Assembly: GCF_001644575.1 (NCBI RefSeq)
Contig: NZ_CP015596.1
Coordinates: 930,001 to 994,000 of the forward strand
DNA from: Mycobacterium adipatum
GTDB taxonomy: Bacteria > Actinomycetota > Actinomycetes > Mycobacteriales > Mycobacteriaceae
Direction: 5' to 3'
DNA length: 64,000 nucleotides
Positions 26,835 to 37,228 of this stretch are shown one piece after another. The position numbers were made by a program, and so were the translations under genes. Every line of letters starts with the position of its first letter. The stretch's first letter is position 1. The notes under the pieces were generated by a model. It was not told where the DNA came from. It worked only from the letters and a program-made list of their open reading frames with translations, and ran no database searches.

Positions 26835-27638
26835 GTGCTGCCCGAGTACCGAACGCTGCTGACCACCGTGCACGCCGGGGTGGCCACCGTCACGCTGAAC
26901 CGACCCGAACGACGCAATGCCGTGGGCGACGGGATGCGTGCGGAACTGGCCGACGCGCTGACACGCTGCGATGTCACCGACGAGATCCGCGCGATCGTGC
27001 TGACCGGCACTGGGCCGGCCTTCTGTGCGGGGGCTGATCTGGGCGCCGGTGCCAACACGTTCAGCACGCCCGGCGACGGGTTCAGCGCGGCCGGCTTCGC
27101 GGTGCCGGTGTGGGCACTGAGCAAACCCGTGATCGCCGCGATCAACGGACATGCGATCGGCCTCGGCCTGACGCTGGCCCTGCAGTGCGATATCCGGTTC
27201 TTCGCCGCCGACGCCAGGTACGGCATCGTGCAGGTCCGTCGCGGCGTGGTGGGTGATGCCTATGCACACTGGGTGCTGCCCCGATTGGTAGGGATCGCGA
27301 ATGCCGCCGAGATCCTTTTGACCGGAGCGACATTCGACGGTGACCGGGCCGTGGCGCTCGGCCTGGGGAGCCGGGTGTTGCCGGCCGAGGAGGTGTTGCC
27401 GACCGCACTGCAGGTCGCCCGCGATATCGCCGCGAACACCGCACCGATGTCGGTGGCGGCCAGCAAGCGGCTGTTGTGGGATTCGTTCGATCTCACCCGC
27501 GAGCAGGTCGGCACGCGCGAGACCGAGATCCACCTCAAGCTGATGGCCCACGAGGATGCCGCCGAAGGGGTGCGCGCGTACCTACAGCGTCGCGCTCCGC
27601 GATGGACCGGCCGGCCGGTGGACCCCACCCAGGACTGA
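26835..27638 (+). CDS. Enoyl-CoA hydratase/isomerase family protein
   Basis: A 267-residue crotonase-fold protein. It shows LNRPERRNAV, the oxyanion segment FCAGADLG, and AINGHAIGLGLTLALQCDIR. The second catalytic glutamate position falls in RRGVVGDAYA, where a Gly/Asp replaces the usual Glu, so activity may differ from classical hydratases. GTG 26835 follows AAAGGA by six bases. It diverges from the MarR-exporter operon and probably shares its control. Confidence 0.85.
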   Translation: MLPEYRTLLTTVHAGVATVTLNRPERRNAVGDGMRAELADALTRCDVTDEIRAIVLTGTGPAFCAGADLGAGANTFSTPGDGFSAAGFAVPVWALSKPVIAAINGHAIGLGLTLALQCDIRFFAADARYGIVQVRRGVVGDAYAHWVLPRLVGIANAAEILLTGATFDGDRAVALGLGSRVLPAEEVLPTALQVARDIAANTAPMSVAASKRLLWDSFDLTREQVGTRETEIHLKLMAHEDAAEGVRAYLQRRAPRWTGRPVDPTQD

Positions 27639-27639
27639 T

Positions 27640-28188
27640 CTACACGACCTCGACGCCACGGGCCCGCAGCAGCGCCACCGCCTCGGCCGTCGAATCGGCG
27701 GCCACCCCGGCGCACAGCGGCAGCAACACGCGGGTCTTCAATCCGGCCGCCACCGCGTCGAGGGCGGTGGCCCGCACGCAGTAATCGGTGGCGATACCCA
27801 CCACGTCGACGCTGTTGACCCCGCGCTGGGCGAGCCAGTCCGTCAACGTCGTCCCGTCGGCATCGGTCCCCTCGAAACCGCTGTAGGCGGCCGAGAATTC
27901 GCCCTTGGTGAACACCGCCTGCACCGCTGCAGGATCGAGGTTCTCGTGGAAGTCCACGCCGGGGGTGCCCACCACACAGTGGCGGGGCCACGACACCCGG
28001 TAGTCGGGAGTATCGGAAAAATGCTCACCGGGGTCGATGTGGAAATCCATGGTGGCCACCACGTGGTCGTAGTCGTGGTCGGCCAGCATCTCGGTGATTC
28101 CCCGCGCCACGGCGGCGCCGCCGTCCACCGCCAGGGACCCGCCCTCGCAGAAGTCCTTCTGCACATCGACCACGATCAGCGCACGCAT
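27640..28188 (-). CDS. pncA: Nicotinamidase/pyrazinamidase
   Basis: A 182-residue cytoplasmic amidase that turns nicotinamide into nicotinic acid and activates pyrazinamide. The catalytic triad is Asp8, Lys95 and Cys137 (GIATDYCVR). The metal site is Asp48, His50, His56 and His70. Sequence follows the M. tuberculosis protein closely (MRALI-VDVQ-DFCEGGSLAV, ATMDFHIDPGEHF). It is convergent with the enoyl-CoA hydratase gene. Confidence 0.95.
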   Translation of the reverse strand: MRALIVVDVQKDFCEGGSLAVDGGAAVARGITEMLADHDYDHVVATMDFHIDPGEHFSDTPDYRVSWPRHCVVGTPGVDFHENLDPAAVQAVFTKGEFSAAYSGFEGTDADGTTLTDWLAQRGVNSVDVVGIATDYCVRATALDAVAAGLKTRVLLPLCAGVAADSTAEAVALLRARGVEVV

Positions 28189-28204
28189 GGCTCAACCGTA
28201 GTCC

Positions 28205-29491
28205 TCAACCACCGAAGAGCAGGTACAGCCCGGTGAATGTGTAGCCGACCATCACCAGCATCATCGCGAGCTGCCCGGTCATCTGATGGCCCTTGGGCAG
28301 GACGCGCAGGGCGCGGTCGTGCGCGGCGATGACCCCGGCCACGTGGCCGAGGAGCACGAATCCGACCTTGATCGACGCCAGTACCGACGGATGCATGGAC
28401 AGCAGGTAATACACCGGCGCGTCGGGGGATCCGATGAGTGCGTGAAAGGTCTGCTGGCCCTTCTCGACCAGATAGGTGAGGTAATGCGCGAAGGCGTAGC
28501 CGATGACGATGGGGATCAACGAATGTGCCATCAGGCCGGGGAGTGCCCGACGGCCCTCGCGGTCGACCCCGCCGGTCGCTGCGGCGGCCAGGCTGAAACT
28601 CGCCGCGACCGTCACCACGAAGACCAGCAGCCCCGCCGTCTTGAGCGCGGTGGCGTCCCACCCGCCCGTGGTGTGGGTGTCGACGAGGTTCCGCCACGCC
28701 GGGAGCGCCGAGAAGCTGTCGAACGCCGTCGATCCCAGCAGTACCGCCAGCACGGTCACGGTGCCGGGGCGGACCGGCAGCGACAGCAGATGGTGGAACG
28801 GATTACCGATCGCGATGCGGCCGTCGGCATTGCGGCGCCACGGCGCACACCGCGACGCGATCATGCTGTACACCTCGAACGGATCGGCATGCGCACACCA
28901 ACGCGGCCCGACCACCACGGCGCCGGTGAGTGTCACCAGCAGGTAGATCAGTAGCCAGACCTTCACCGCGGTCAGCGATCCCGGGTCCGGGCTGGCCAGC
29001 TCCAGCCAGACGAAGGCGAACAGTCCCGCGGCGGCCGGCCAGTAGCCCAGCCGGCGGGGGTAACCGCGACCGCGGGTGATGCGCAGCAGGCGCGCGAGTG
29101 TGCGCACCGGCGACAGCACCCGCCACACCGGTCCGAGGAGCAGCGACAGCGCCACCAGGCCCACCCACAGCAGGACGTAGAAGACACCGGGCAGCGCATT
29201 GCCCGAATCCTGCGGTCCGGTCACTGCCGCTACGGCCACCCACGCGGTGAAGATCAGCCCCGCCGCGCCGACCAGCCACCGGGTCACCGGCGCGTCGACG
29301 GCGGCGGTCACCCAGCGCGGCAGCGGACGGCCGGGCGTGTCGGGATCGAAACGGGCTGTGCGCCAGGCCAACACCACCACCGCGAAGGTGGCGGTCAGCG
29401 TCCATGCCGCGCCGACGACCGCATAGGTGAACGGAATCGGCAGATCCGCCGAGCCACCCAGGCCGTGCGCGAGCACCGCTGTGGCGGTCAC
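28205..29491 (-). CDS. Polytopic membrane protein, last gene of envelope cluster
   Basis: A 428-residue protein with about 10-12 helices and few long loops. Conserved-looking features include two tryptophan/proline-rich loops (GPVWRVLSPVRTLARLLR and VGPRWCAHADPFEVYS) and histidines in membrane segments (GNPFHHLLSL, FAHYLTYLVEKGQQTFHAL, SMHPSVLASIKVG). Relatives are sometimes labelled fenitrothion hydrolase, a name that says little about the natural role. GTG 29491 overlaps the lipoprotein stop (GTGA). Membrane histidines beside a cupredoxin-like gene hint at a metal-related role; this is inference. Confidence 0.7.
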   Translation of the reverse strand: MTATAVLAHGLGGSADLPIPFTYAVVGAAWTLTATFAVVVLAWRTARFDPDTPGRPLPRWVTAAVDAPVTRWLVGAAGLIFTAWVAVAAVTGPQDSGNALPGVFYVLLWVGLVALSLLLGPVWRVLSPVRTLARLLRITRGRGYPRRLGYWPAAAGLFAFVWLELASPDPGSLTAVKVWLLIYLLVTLTGAVVVGPRWCAHADPFEVYSMIASRCAPWRRNADGRIAIGNPFHHLLSLPVRPGTVTVLAVLLGSTAFDSFSALPAWRNLVDTHTTGGWDATALKTAGLLVFVVTVAASFSLAAAATGGVDREGRRALPGLMAHSLIPIVIGYAFAHYLTYLVEKGQQTFHALIGSPDAPVYYLLSMHPSVLASIKVGFVLLGHVAGVIAAHDRALRVLPKGHQMTGQLAMMLVMVGYTFTGLYLLFGG

Positions 29492-29904
29492 TGCACCGTG
29501 ATGGTCGCGACGACGCGGTGCAGGCGGTGTAACTCGACGTCGACCTTGCCGGGCACCTCGACCTCGAACTGAAAGGACTGCAGCGGTCCGGGTTTCACCG
29601 TGAAGGTGTGTTCGGGGCTGGCGTGCACGTGCAATTCGTCGTCGGTGTCACTGGTGACCCGGATGATGATCGGCTGCCGCACCGCGGCCTGCATCTGTTG
29701 GTTGACCGGTGCCACCTTCCCGTCGGCGATGGTGACGTCGATGACCACCCGTTGCGGAGGCGCCTGCTGATCGGAGAGTGACGGCGCCGCGGTGATCGCG
29801 GGAGCGCCGGTCTGGGCGGCCGGCTGCTCGACGGGATCCGAGCAGCCCGCGCCGGCCAGGGTGGCTGCGGACAACACCACGAGCGTCGTGATCTGTTTCC
29901 TCAA
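29488..29904 (-). CDS. Exported cupredoxin-like (lipo)protein
   Basis: A 138-residue exported protein. A basic N-terminus and hydrophobic core end in LAGAGC, an imperfect lipobox, followed by a Pro/Ala/Gln linker. Residues from about 55 form a beta-sandwich domain of EfeO/cupredoxin type, with DDELHVHASPEHTFTVKPG carrying three histidines and later ELHRLHRVVA. The usual copper Cys and Met of true cupredoxins are not evident. It starts at TTG 29904, overlapping the previous stop (TTGA), consistent with coupling; a longer frame is less likely. Confidence 0.65.
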   Translation of the reverse strand: MRKQITTLVVLSAATLAGAGCSDPVEQPAAQTGAPAITAAPSLSDQQAPPQRVVIDVTIADGKVAPVNQQMQAAVRQPIIIRVTSDTDDELHVHASPEHTFTVKPGPLQSFQFEVEVPGKVDVELHRLHRVVATITVQ

Positions 29905-30050
29905 TCTGTGTCCTCGGTGAGATTTTCGTCGGCGGGATCGGGGCGGCGCCGGTCCCGGATGGCCACCCACGCCACCACGGCGGCGACCACCACCGCGGGA
30001 GCGAATGCGGGCAGCGCCAGCAGCAGAGAGTGGTCGGCCTGATAGGTCAC
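29901..30050 (-). CDS. Single-helix membrane protein of 49 residues
   Basis: A tiny protein with a short N-terminus (TYQADHSLLLALPAF), one long helix (about residues 13-34) and a charged cytoplasmic tail (RDRRRPDPADENLTEDTD). GTG 30050 overlaps the stop of the large membrane gene, and its own stop overlaps the lipoprotein start. Its size and coupling suggest a subunit or assembly factor of the membrane complex encoded around it. Confidence 0.6.
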   Translation of the reverse strand: MTYQADHSLLLALPAFAPAVVVAAVVAWVAIRDRRRPDPADENLTEDTD

Positions 30051-31897
30051 GTCAGTGGAACGGGTTGCTTGGCCTGCGTACCGCTGTGGGCGCGCATCTC
30101 CCGGTCGTTGATCCGGCCGGCTCCCCAACTCAGCGCCGCGATCAGGATCAGTGAGCACACCAGGACCACGAACGAGGCCGCGGTGAACAACCAGCCCGGT
30201 ACGTCCAGATTGCGTTCACGCTGCAGGATTTCGATCTCCTGGGTGAAGGCCCGGTTCATCGACGCCTCGGCGGGCAACTCGGTGGCGCCGATGCCCGGGT
30301 CGGCGGGCAGGAACACCGGCACTGCGGTCATGGTGCGGCCGTCCTGCACGCGCACGAGTGTTTTCCAGGTGCCCCACACCGGTATCGGCCGGGTGGTGCG
30401 GTAGTGACCGGGCCCGAGGCGGTCCAGCTTGTCCACGATCAGCCCGCGCTCGTTGTCCAGGCCGCCCTGCCAGGACAGCATCGAAACCCATTGGGGGTCA
30501 GCGCTGATCAGGTCGCTGGGGGTGATCCGGATGTCGGCGCCGACCAACCGCTGCCCGGCGGGGCCCGGCAACTCCGTCAGGGTGATCTGGGCGGTGGCGT
30601 TCACTGGCACCGAGATGTTCAGGCCGTTGCCGACCGCAGCGCCGATCGTCAGCACCGTCAGCACCACGATGCCGATGCTCGCGCCGCGCCGCGGCAACGG
30701 GCGCCCGGTGAGCACGGTGGCGAGCAGCCCACCGCACATGCCCATCAGGACGGCCACCGGCACCGAGGTGACCAGGGTTTCGACCCACATGGAGGCCGGC
30801 CACGGGTACATGAAGACCGCGTCGATCCAGAACGACTCCAGCCACAAGCCGACCGTGCCGATACCGGCGCCGGCAGCGGCACCGAACAGGATGGGTCGGC
30901 GCAGAAGCGGTGTGAGCGCCAGCAATTCGACGACCACGGCCGGGCCGAGGTACAGCGCGAACCAGCTGTAGGGAGCGCCGAGCACCGGGCCCACCGCGGC
31001 CGCGACGAGCCCGCGGATCAGCAGCGCGAACAGCACGGCAGCCAGCGCGGCGCCCTTTCCGAGGGTGATCCGGGCGGCCACCAGGGCCAACGCCGCGGCG
31101 GCCGCGATCAGCATCGGGTGCAGCACCAGCCGGAACTGCTCGATACCGAAGTCGTACTCGACGGGGAACACCGACATGCCGATGACCAGACCGCCGAAGG
31201 CGAAGTAGCGCAGGATCTTCCGTGGGGCGATATCGGCATCCGGGCCCATCGCGATGCGGCCCTCGTGCTCCAGGAGCAGCACGGCCACCAGAGAAAGGCC
31301 CGCGCCACCGATCAGCATCAGGTGCGTGGGTCCCCAGAGTGTGACGTCCTGGCCGAAGATGCGATGCCACACGTCGTCGAGCGGGAAACCGATGAGCGCG
31401 TACAGGCCGCATGCCGCCATCAGCACCCCGCCCACGGGCGCGTACCAGGTTCTGGTGATCTTCAACGCGGCCGGACCGGGCTTCTCGTAGGGCAGGATGA
31501 TGGCCAACGAGCCGGCGATGAACAGCAGGAACAGCCCGACCAGGATGAAGTAGTGCGCCGGGTTGGCCAGTGGGCCGGAGTCGCGGCCCTTGCCGATGTG
31601 CAGGCTGACGTCCCAGATGAACCCGAACATCGCGCAGATGATGGTCGAGGTGAACAGCAGGGTCGGCAGCGCCACCCAGGGCGGCCGGTTCATCTTGGTG
31701 CCGACCTTGTTGGCGAGCGTGTCCAACCAGGTGATGCGGCGGGTGCGATGCAGGATGCCGATCCACAACAGCCCGGCGGTGATGATGCCGGTGGCGATCG
31801 AGACGCCGATGATCTGATCGAGGTCTGCCCCGCCCCCCTCGGTGCCGGCCTCGGCCACCAGCACGGTCCCTGCCGACAAGAACGACGTACCCACCAT
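30047..31897 (-). CDS. Large polytopic protein with extracytoplasmic Ig-like domain
   Basis: A 616-residue protein, first of four coupled genes. Roughly 12-13 helices occupy residues 1-430. An outer domain (about 440-590) ends in GPGHYRTTRPIPVWGTWKTL and VRVQDGRTMTAVPVFLP, a pattern like the YtkA/FixH-type domain of copper-related proteins. A final helix (about 580-605) and a basic tail follow. ATG 31897 is preceded by GGGGTGGG; the longer frame adds a Cys/Arg-rich stretch unlike the protein. Helices contain conserved-looking His residues (GPTHLM, EHEGR). Function unknown; a metal-handling or redox membrane complex is my best guess. Confidence 0.65.
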   Translation of the reverse strand: MVGTSFLSAGTVLVAEAGTEGGGADLDQIIGVSIATGIITAGLLWIGILHRTRRITWLDTLANKVGTKMNRPPWVALPTLLFTSTIICAMFGFIWDVSLHIGKGRDSGPLANPAHYFILVGLFLLFIAGSLAIILPYEKPGPAALKITRTWYAPVGGVLMAACGLYALIGFPLDDVWHRIFGQDVTLWGPTHLMLIGGAGLSLVAVLLLEHEGRIAMGPDADIAPRKILRYFAFGGLVIGMSVFPVEYDFGIEQFRLVLHPMLIAAAAALALVAARITLGKGAALAAVLFALLIRGLVAAAVGPVLGAPYSWFALYLGPAVVVELLALTPLLRRPILFGAAAGAGIGTVGLWLESFWIDAVFMYPWPASMWVETLVTSVPVAVLMGMCGGLLATVLTGRPLPRRGASIGIVVLTVLTIGAAVGNGLNISVPVNATAQITLTELPGPAGQRLVGADIRITPSDLISADPQWVSMLSWQGGLDNERGLIVDKLDRLGPGHYRTTRPIPVWGTWKTLVRVQDGRTMTAVPVFLPADPGIGATELPAEASMNRAFTQEIEILQRERNLDVPGWLFTAASFVVLVCSLILIAALSWGAGRINDREMRAHSGTQAKQPVPLT

Positions 31898-32192
31898 GTC
31901 CCACCCCGTTTCGACGCCCTGCGGCTTACTGGCCGGTAATGTTGCCAGAAACAGATACCCGATACCAGGGGTACCAGGCGCGGGGGATCGCCAGGCCGGT
32001 GAAGTTGGCCGGTCCGCAACCATGGCGGCGCGACGAAGTCGGCGCGGGTCCCCCCGGCGCTGCGCGGAAGCAGCGTTGCTGCAGAACGGACACTGGGCGC
32101 AGGACCGGTCCACGCCGCGACGGGGTGACCCCCGCATGCGTGCGGCCGACCGGTCCGGGCACAGCCGCGTTGCGCCCCCTAGTCGGTCGAAC
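31898..32192. other. Divergent intergenic region, no gene seen
   Basis: About 295 bases between the envelope cluster and the glycosyltransferase promoter. It contains a TACCC/GGGTA dyad (31956-31973), a direct repeat TACCAGG near it, two copies of GACCGGTCC (32103-32111 and 32148-32156) and a small hairpin CCGCATGCGTGCGG. I see no convincing coding frame. Confidence 0.5.
31956..31973. promoter_or_regulatory. TACCC-N8-GGGTA dyad before envelope cluster
   Basis: TACCC (31956-31960) and GGGTA (31969-31973) flank eight bases, about 60 bp before the start of the first cluster gene. Copper-responsive repressors of the CsoR/RicR group bind C-run/G-run dyads of this general look, though with different spacing. 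Treated as a candidate operator only. Confidence 0.35.
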
Positions 32193-32214
32193 TATAGTCT
32201 GGACACATGTCCAG
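32193..32214 (+). promoter_or_regulatory. Glycosyltransferase promoter with TetR-type operator
   Basis: TATAGT (32193-32198) is a strong -10. It is followed at once by the dyad CTGGACACATGTCCAG (32199-32214, seven-base arms). The same -10/dyad arrangement recurs before the TetR gene at 35975-35994, implying one regulator for both. Confidence 0.7.
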
Positions 32215-32248
32215 TATGCTTGCGCTGCAGTTCAGCGGATCGAGCTGA
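32207..32248 (+). CDS. Possible leaderless 13-residue upstream ORF
   Basis: ATG 32207, inside the operator and eight bases after the -10, opens MSSMLALQFSGSS and stops one base before the glycosyltransferase GTG. The TetR gene's own GTG has the same eight-base spacing to its -10. If the transcript starts here, this frame is translated first and re-initiation would supply the glycosyltransferase. Confidence 0.4.
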   Translation: MSSMLALQFSGSS

Positions 32249-32249
32249 C

Positions 32250-33509
32250 GTGCGCATAGCTCTTCTCTCCTATCGCAGTAAGACCCATTGCGGTGGTCAG
32301 GGTGTCTATGTCCGATACCTCTCTGCCGGTCTCGCCGAGCTCGGTCACGATGTCGAGGTGTTCTCCGGGCAGCCCTACCCGGAGGGCCTGGACCCGCGGG
32401 TCCGGCTGACGAAGGTGCCGAGTCTGGACCTCTATCGTGAGCCCGACCCGTTCCGGGTTCCGCATCCGCGCGAGATCAGGGACCGGATCGACCTCCTCGA
32501 GCTGGCCACCATGTGGACGGCCGGGTTCCCGGAGCCCAAGACGTTCTGCCTGCGGGTCGCGCGCATCATGGCCGAACGTGGCGAGGAATTCGACATCGTC
32601 CATGACAACCAGAGCCTGGGATCGGCGCTGCTGACGATCGCCAGGCGCGGACTGCCGGTGGTCGCCACCGTGCATCACCCCATCACCCGGGACCGCGTGC
32701 TGGAGGTGGCCGCGGCCACCTGGTGGCGCAAGCCGCTGGTGCGGCGCTGGTACGCGTTCGCCGAGACGCAGAAGAAAGTGGCCCGGGCGCTCCCGGACCT
32801 GTTGACGGTCTCGTCGACGTCCGGCGCCGATATCGCCGAGGACTTCGGGGTGCGCGACGACCAGCTGCATGTGGTCCCGCTCGGGGTGGACACCGAACTG
32901 TTCAAGCCTGCCGCACAGCGGGTGCCGGGTCGCATCATCGCGATCGCCAGCGCCGATGTGCCGCTCAAGGGTGTCGGCAACCTGCTGCAGGCGGTGGCGC
33001 GTCTGCGGGCCCACCACAATCTGGATGTGCAGCTGGTGTCCAAGCTGGAACCCAACGGCCCGACCGAGAAGCTGATCGCCGAACTCGGCATCTCCGATAT
33101 CGTCAACGTCTCCAGTGGATTGTCCGACGAGGCGCTCGCCGATCTGCTCGCCTCAGCCGAAATTGCCTGCATTCCTTCGCTTTACGAGGGCTTCTCATTG
33201 CCCGCGGTGGAGGCGATGGCCAGCGGCACGCCCATCGTGGCGAGCAGAGCCGGGGCGCTGCCGGAGGTGCTCGGCGAAGAGGGTGAATGCGCCAGGTTGG
33301 TGCGTCCCGCAGATGTCGACGAGTTGACCGGTGTGCTCGGACAGCTGCTGGACTCGCCGACCGAACGGCACCGGCTCGGCGCCGCCGGGCGTCGCCGCGC
33401 GCTCGACGTCTTCAGTTGGGAATCCGTTGCGGCACAGACTGTTACCGTGTACGAGCGGGCGATCGAGAGAACCGCGGAAAATGCGAGGAAAGGGCGGACA
33501 GCGTGCTGA
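32250..33509 (+). CDS. GT4-family glycosyltransferase
   Basis: A 419-residue retaining glycosyltransferase with the GT-B fold. The N-terminal loop HCGGQGVYVRYLS is typical of GT4. The C-terminal half carries the E-x7-E motif in SLYEGFSLPAVEAMASGTP. It resembles M. tuberculosis Rv0225, which also begins MRIALLSYRSK as I recall it and sits beside a methyltransferase. It starts at GTG 32250 with no good ribosome site, so coupling to the upstream 13-codon frame is likely. The next gene overlaps its end. Product probably an envelope glycoconjugate; donor unknown. Confidence 0.88.
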   Translation: MRIALLSYRSKTHCGGQGVYVRYLSAGLAELGHDVEVFSGQPYPEGLDPRVRLTKVPSLDLYREPDPFRVPHPREIRDRIDLLELATMWTAGFPEPKTFCLRVARIMAERGEEFDIVHDNQSLGSALLTIARRGLPVVATVHHPITRDRVLEVAAATWWRKPLVRRWYAFAETQKKVARALPDLLTVSSTSGADIAEDFGVRDDQLHVVPLGVDTELFKPAAQRVPGRIIAIASADVPLKGVGNLLQAVARLRAHHNLDVQLVSKLEPNGPTEKLIAELGISDIVNVSSGLSDEALADLLASAEIACIPSLYEGFSLPAVEAMASGTPIVASRAGALPEVLGEEGECARLVRPADVDELTGVLGQLLDSPTERHRLGAAGRRRALDVFSWESVAAQTVTVYERAIERTAENARKGRTAC

Positions 33510-34219
33510 CCGTTGACTACGACCGGCTCGGCGTCGGGCCCGGGACATCGGTCATCGATGTGGGTTGTGGTGCCGGCCGGCACTCCTTCGAGGCCTACCG
33601 GCGTGGTGCCGACGTCATCGCCTTCGACCAGAGCGTCGAGGATCTCAACGATGTCGATGCCATCCTGACCGCGATGAAGGAGCAGGGTGAAGCCCCGGCC
33701 TCGGCCCGCGCCGAAGTGGTCAAGGGTGATGCTCTTGCCCTCCCTTATGCCGACGACAGTTTCGACTGTGTGATCGCATCGGAGATCCTCGAGCATGTTC
33801 CCGCGGATGACGCGGCGATCGGCGAGCTGGTCCGGGTGCTCAAACCCGGCGGCGCTCTTGCTGTTACGGTGCCTCGCTGGCTGCCGGAGAAGGTGTGCTG
33901 GTTGCTCTCGGACGAATACCACGCCAACGAGGGCGGGCACATCCGCATCTACCGTGCCGATGAACTGCGCGACAAGATCGTGAGCCGTGGCCTGCGATTC
34001 ACGCATCGCGAGCACGCGCATTCGCTGCATGCGCCGTTCTGGTGGCTCAAGTGCGCGGTCGGCGTGGACAAGCCGGACCATCCGGCGGTGACCGCGTATC
34101 ACAAGCTACTGGTGTGGGACATGATGAGCCGGCCCTGGGTGACACGTCAGGCGGAGGCCGCGCTGAACCCGTTGATCGGGAAGAGCGTGGCCCTCTATTT
34201 CACGAAGCCGGCCGCGTAG
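33503..34219 (+). CDS. Class I SAM-dependent methyltransferase (Rv0224c-like)
   Basis: A 238-residue methyltransferase. Motif I is VIDVGCGAGRHSFEA, the acidic loop AFDQSVEDL, and the later motifs are FDCVIASEILEHVP and VLKPGGALAVTVPRW. GTG 33503 overlaps the glycosyltransferase by seven bases and has GAGGAAAGG upstream. The C-terminal part (HSLHAPFWWLKC) is longer than the bare fold and may bind a lipid-linked substrate. It forms one unit with the glycosyltransferase and the next gene. Confidence 0.87.
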   Translation: MLTVDYDRLGVGPGTSVIDVGCGAGRHSFEAYRRGADVIAFDQSVEDLNDVDAILTAMKEQGEAPASARAEVVKGDALALPYADDSFDCVIASEILEHVPADDAAIGELVRVLKPGGALAVTVPRWLPEKVCWLLSDEYHANEGGHIRIYRADELRDKIVSRGLRFTHREHAHSLHAPFWWLKCAVGVDKPDHPAVTAYHKLLVWDMMSRPWVTRQAEAALNPLIGKSVALYFTKPAA

Positions 34220-34225
34220 GACGCT

Positions 34226-37120
<2,895 letters not shown>

Positions 37121-37155
37121 CGCGTCATCCTTGCCGATAACCCTTGCCTACCGGT

Positions 37156-37204
37156 GGTACCGCGGAGTACCGTACCTGCATACCCTGCGGTACAGCGCAG
37201 TACC
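37156..37204. promoter_or_regulatory. Twin GGTAC-N6-GTACC operators
   Basis: Two dyads, GGTACCGCGGAGTACC (37156-37171) and GGTACAGCGCAGTACC (37189-37204), share arms GGTAC/GTACC and a six-base spacer. Their centres are 33 bp apart, three helical turns, so two dimers would bind on the same face of the DNA. They lie between the divergent TetR and P450 genes. Confidence 0.72.
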
Positions 37205-37228
37205 AATACCCGGTCTGGAGTGCGTCCC

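Noticed and set aside
30404..31939. Plus-strand open frame of 511 codons opposite the large membrane gene
   Set aside because: Gln/His/Arg-rich mirror of a hydrophobic protein; the minus strand has membrane helices and proper coupling to neighbours.
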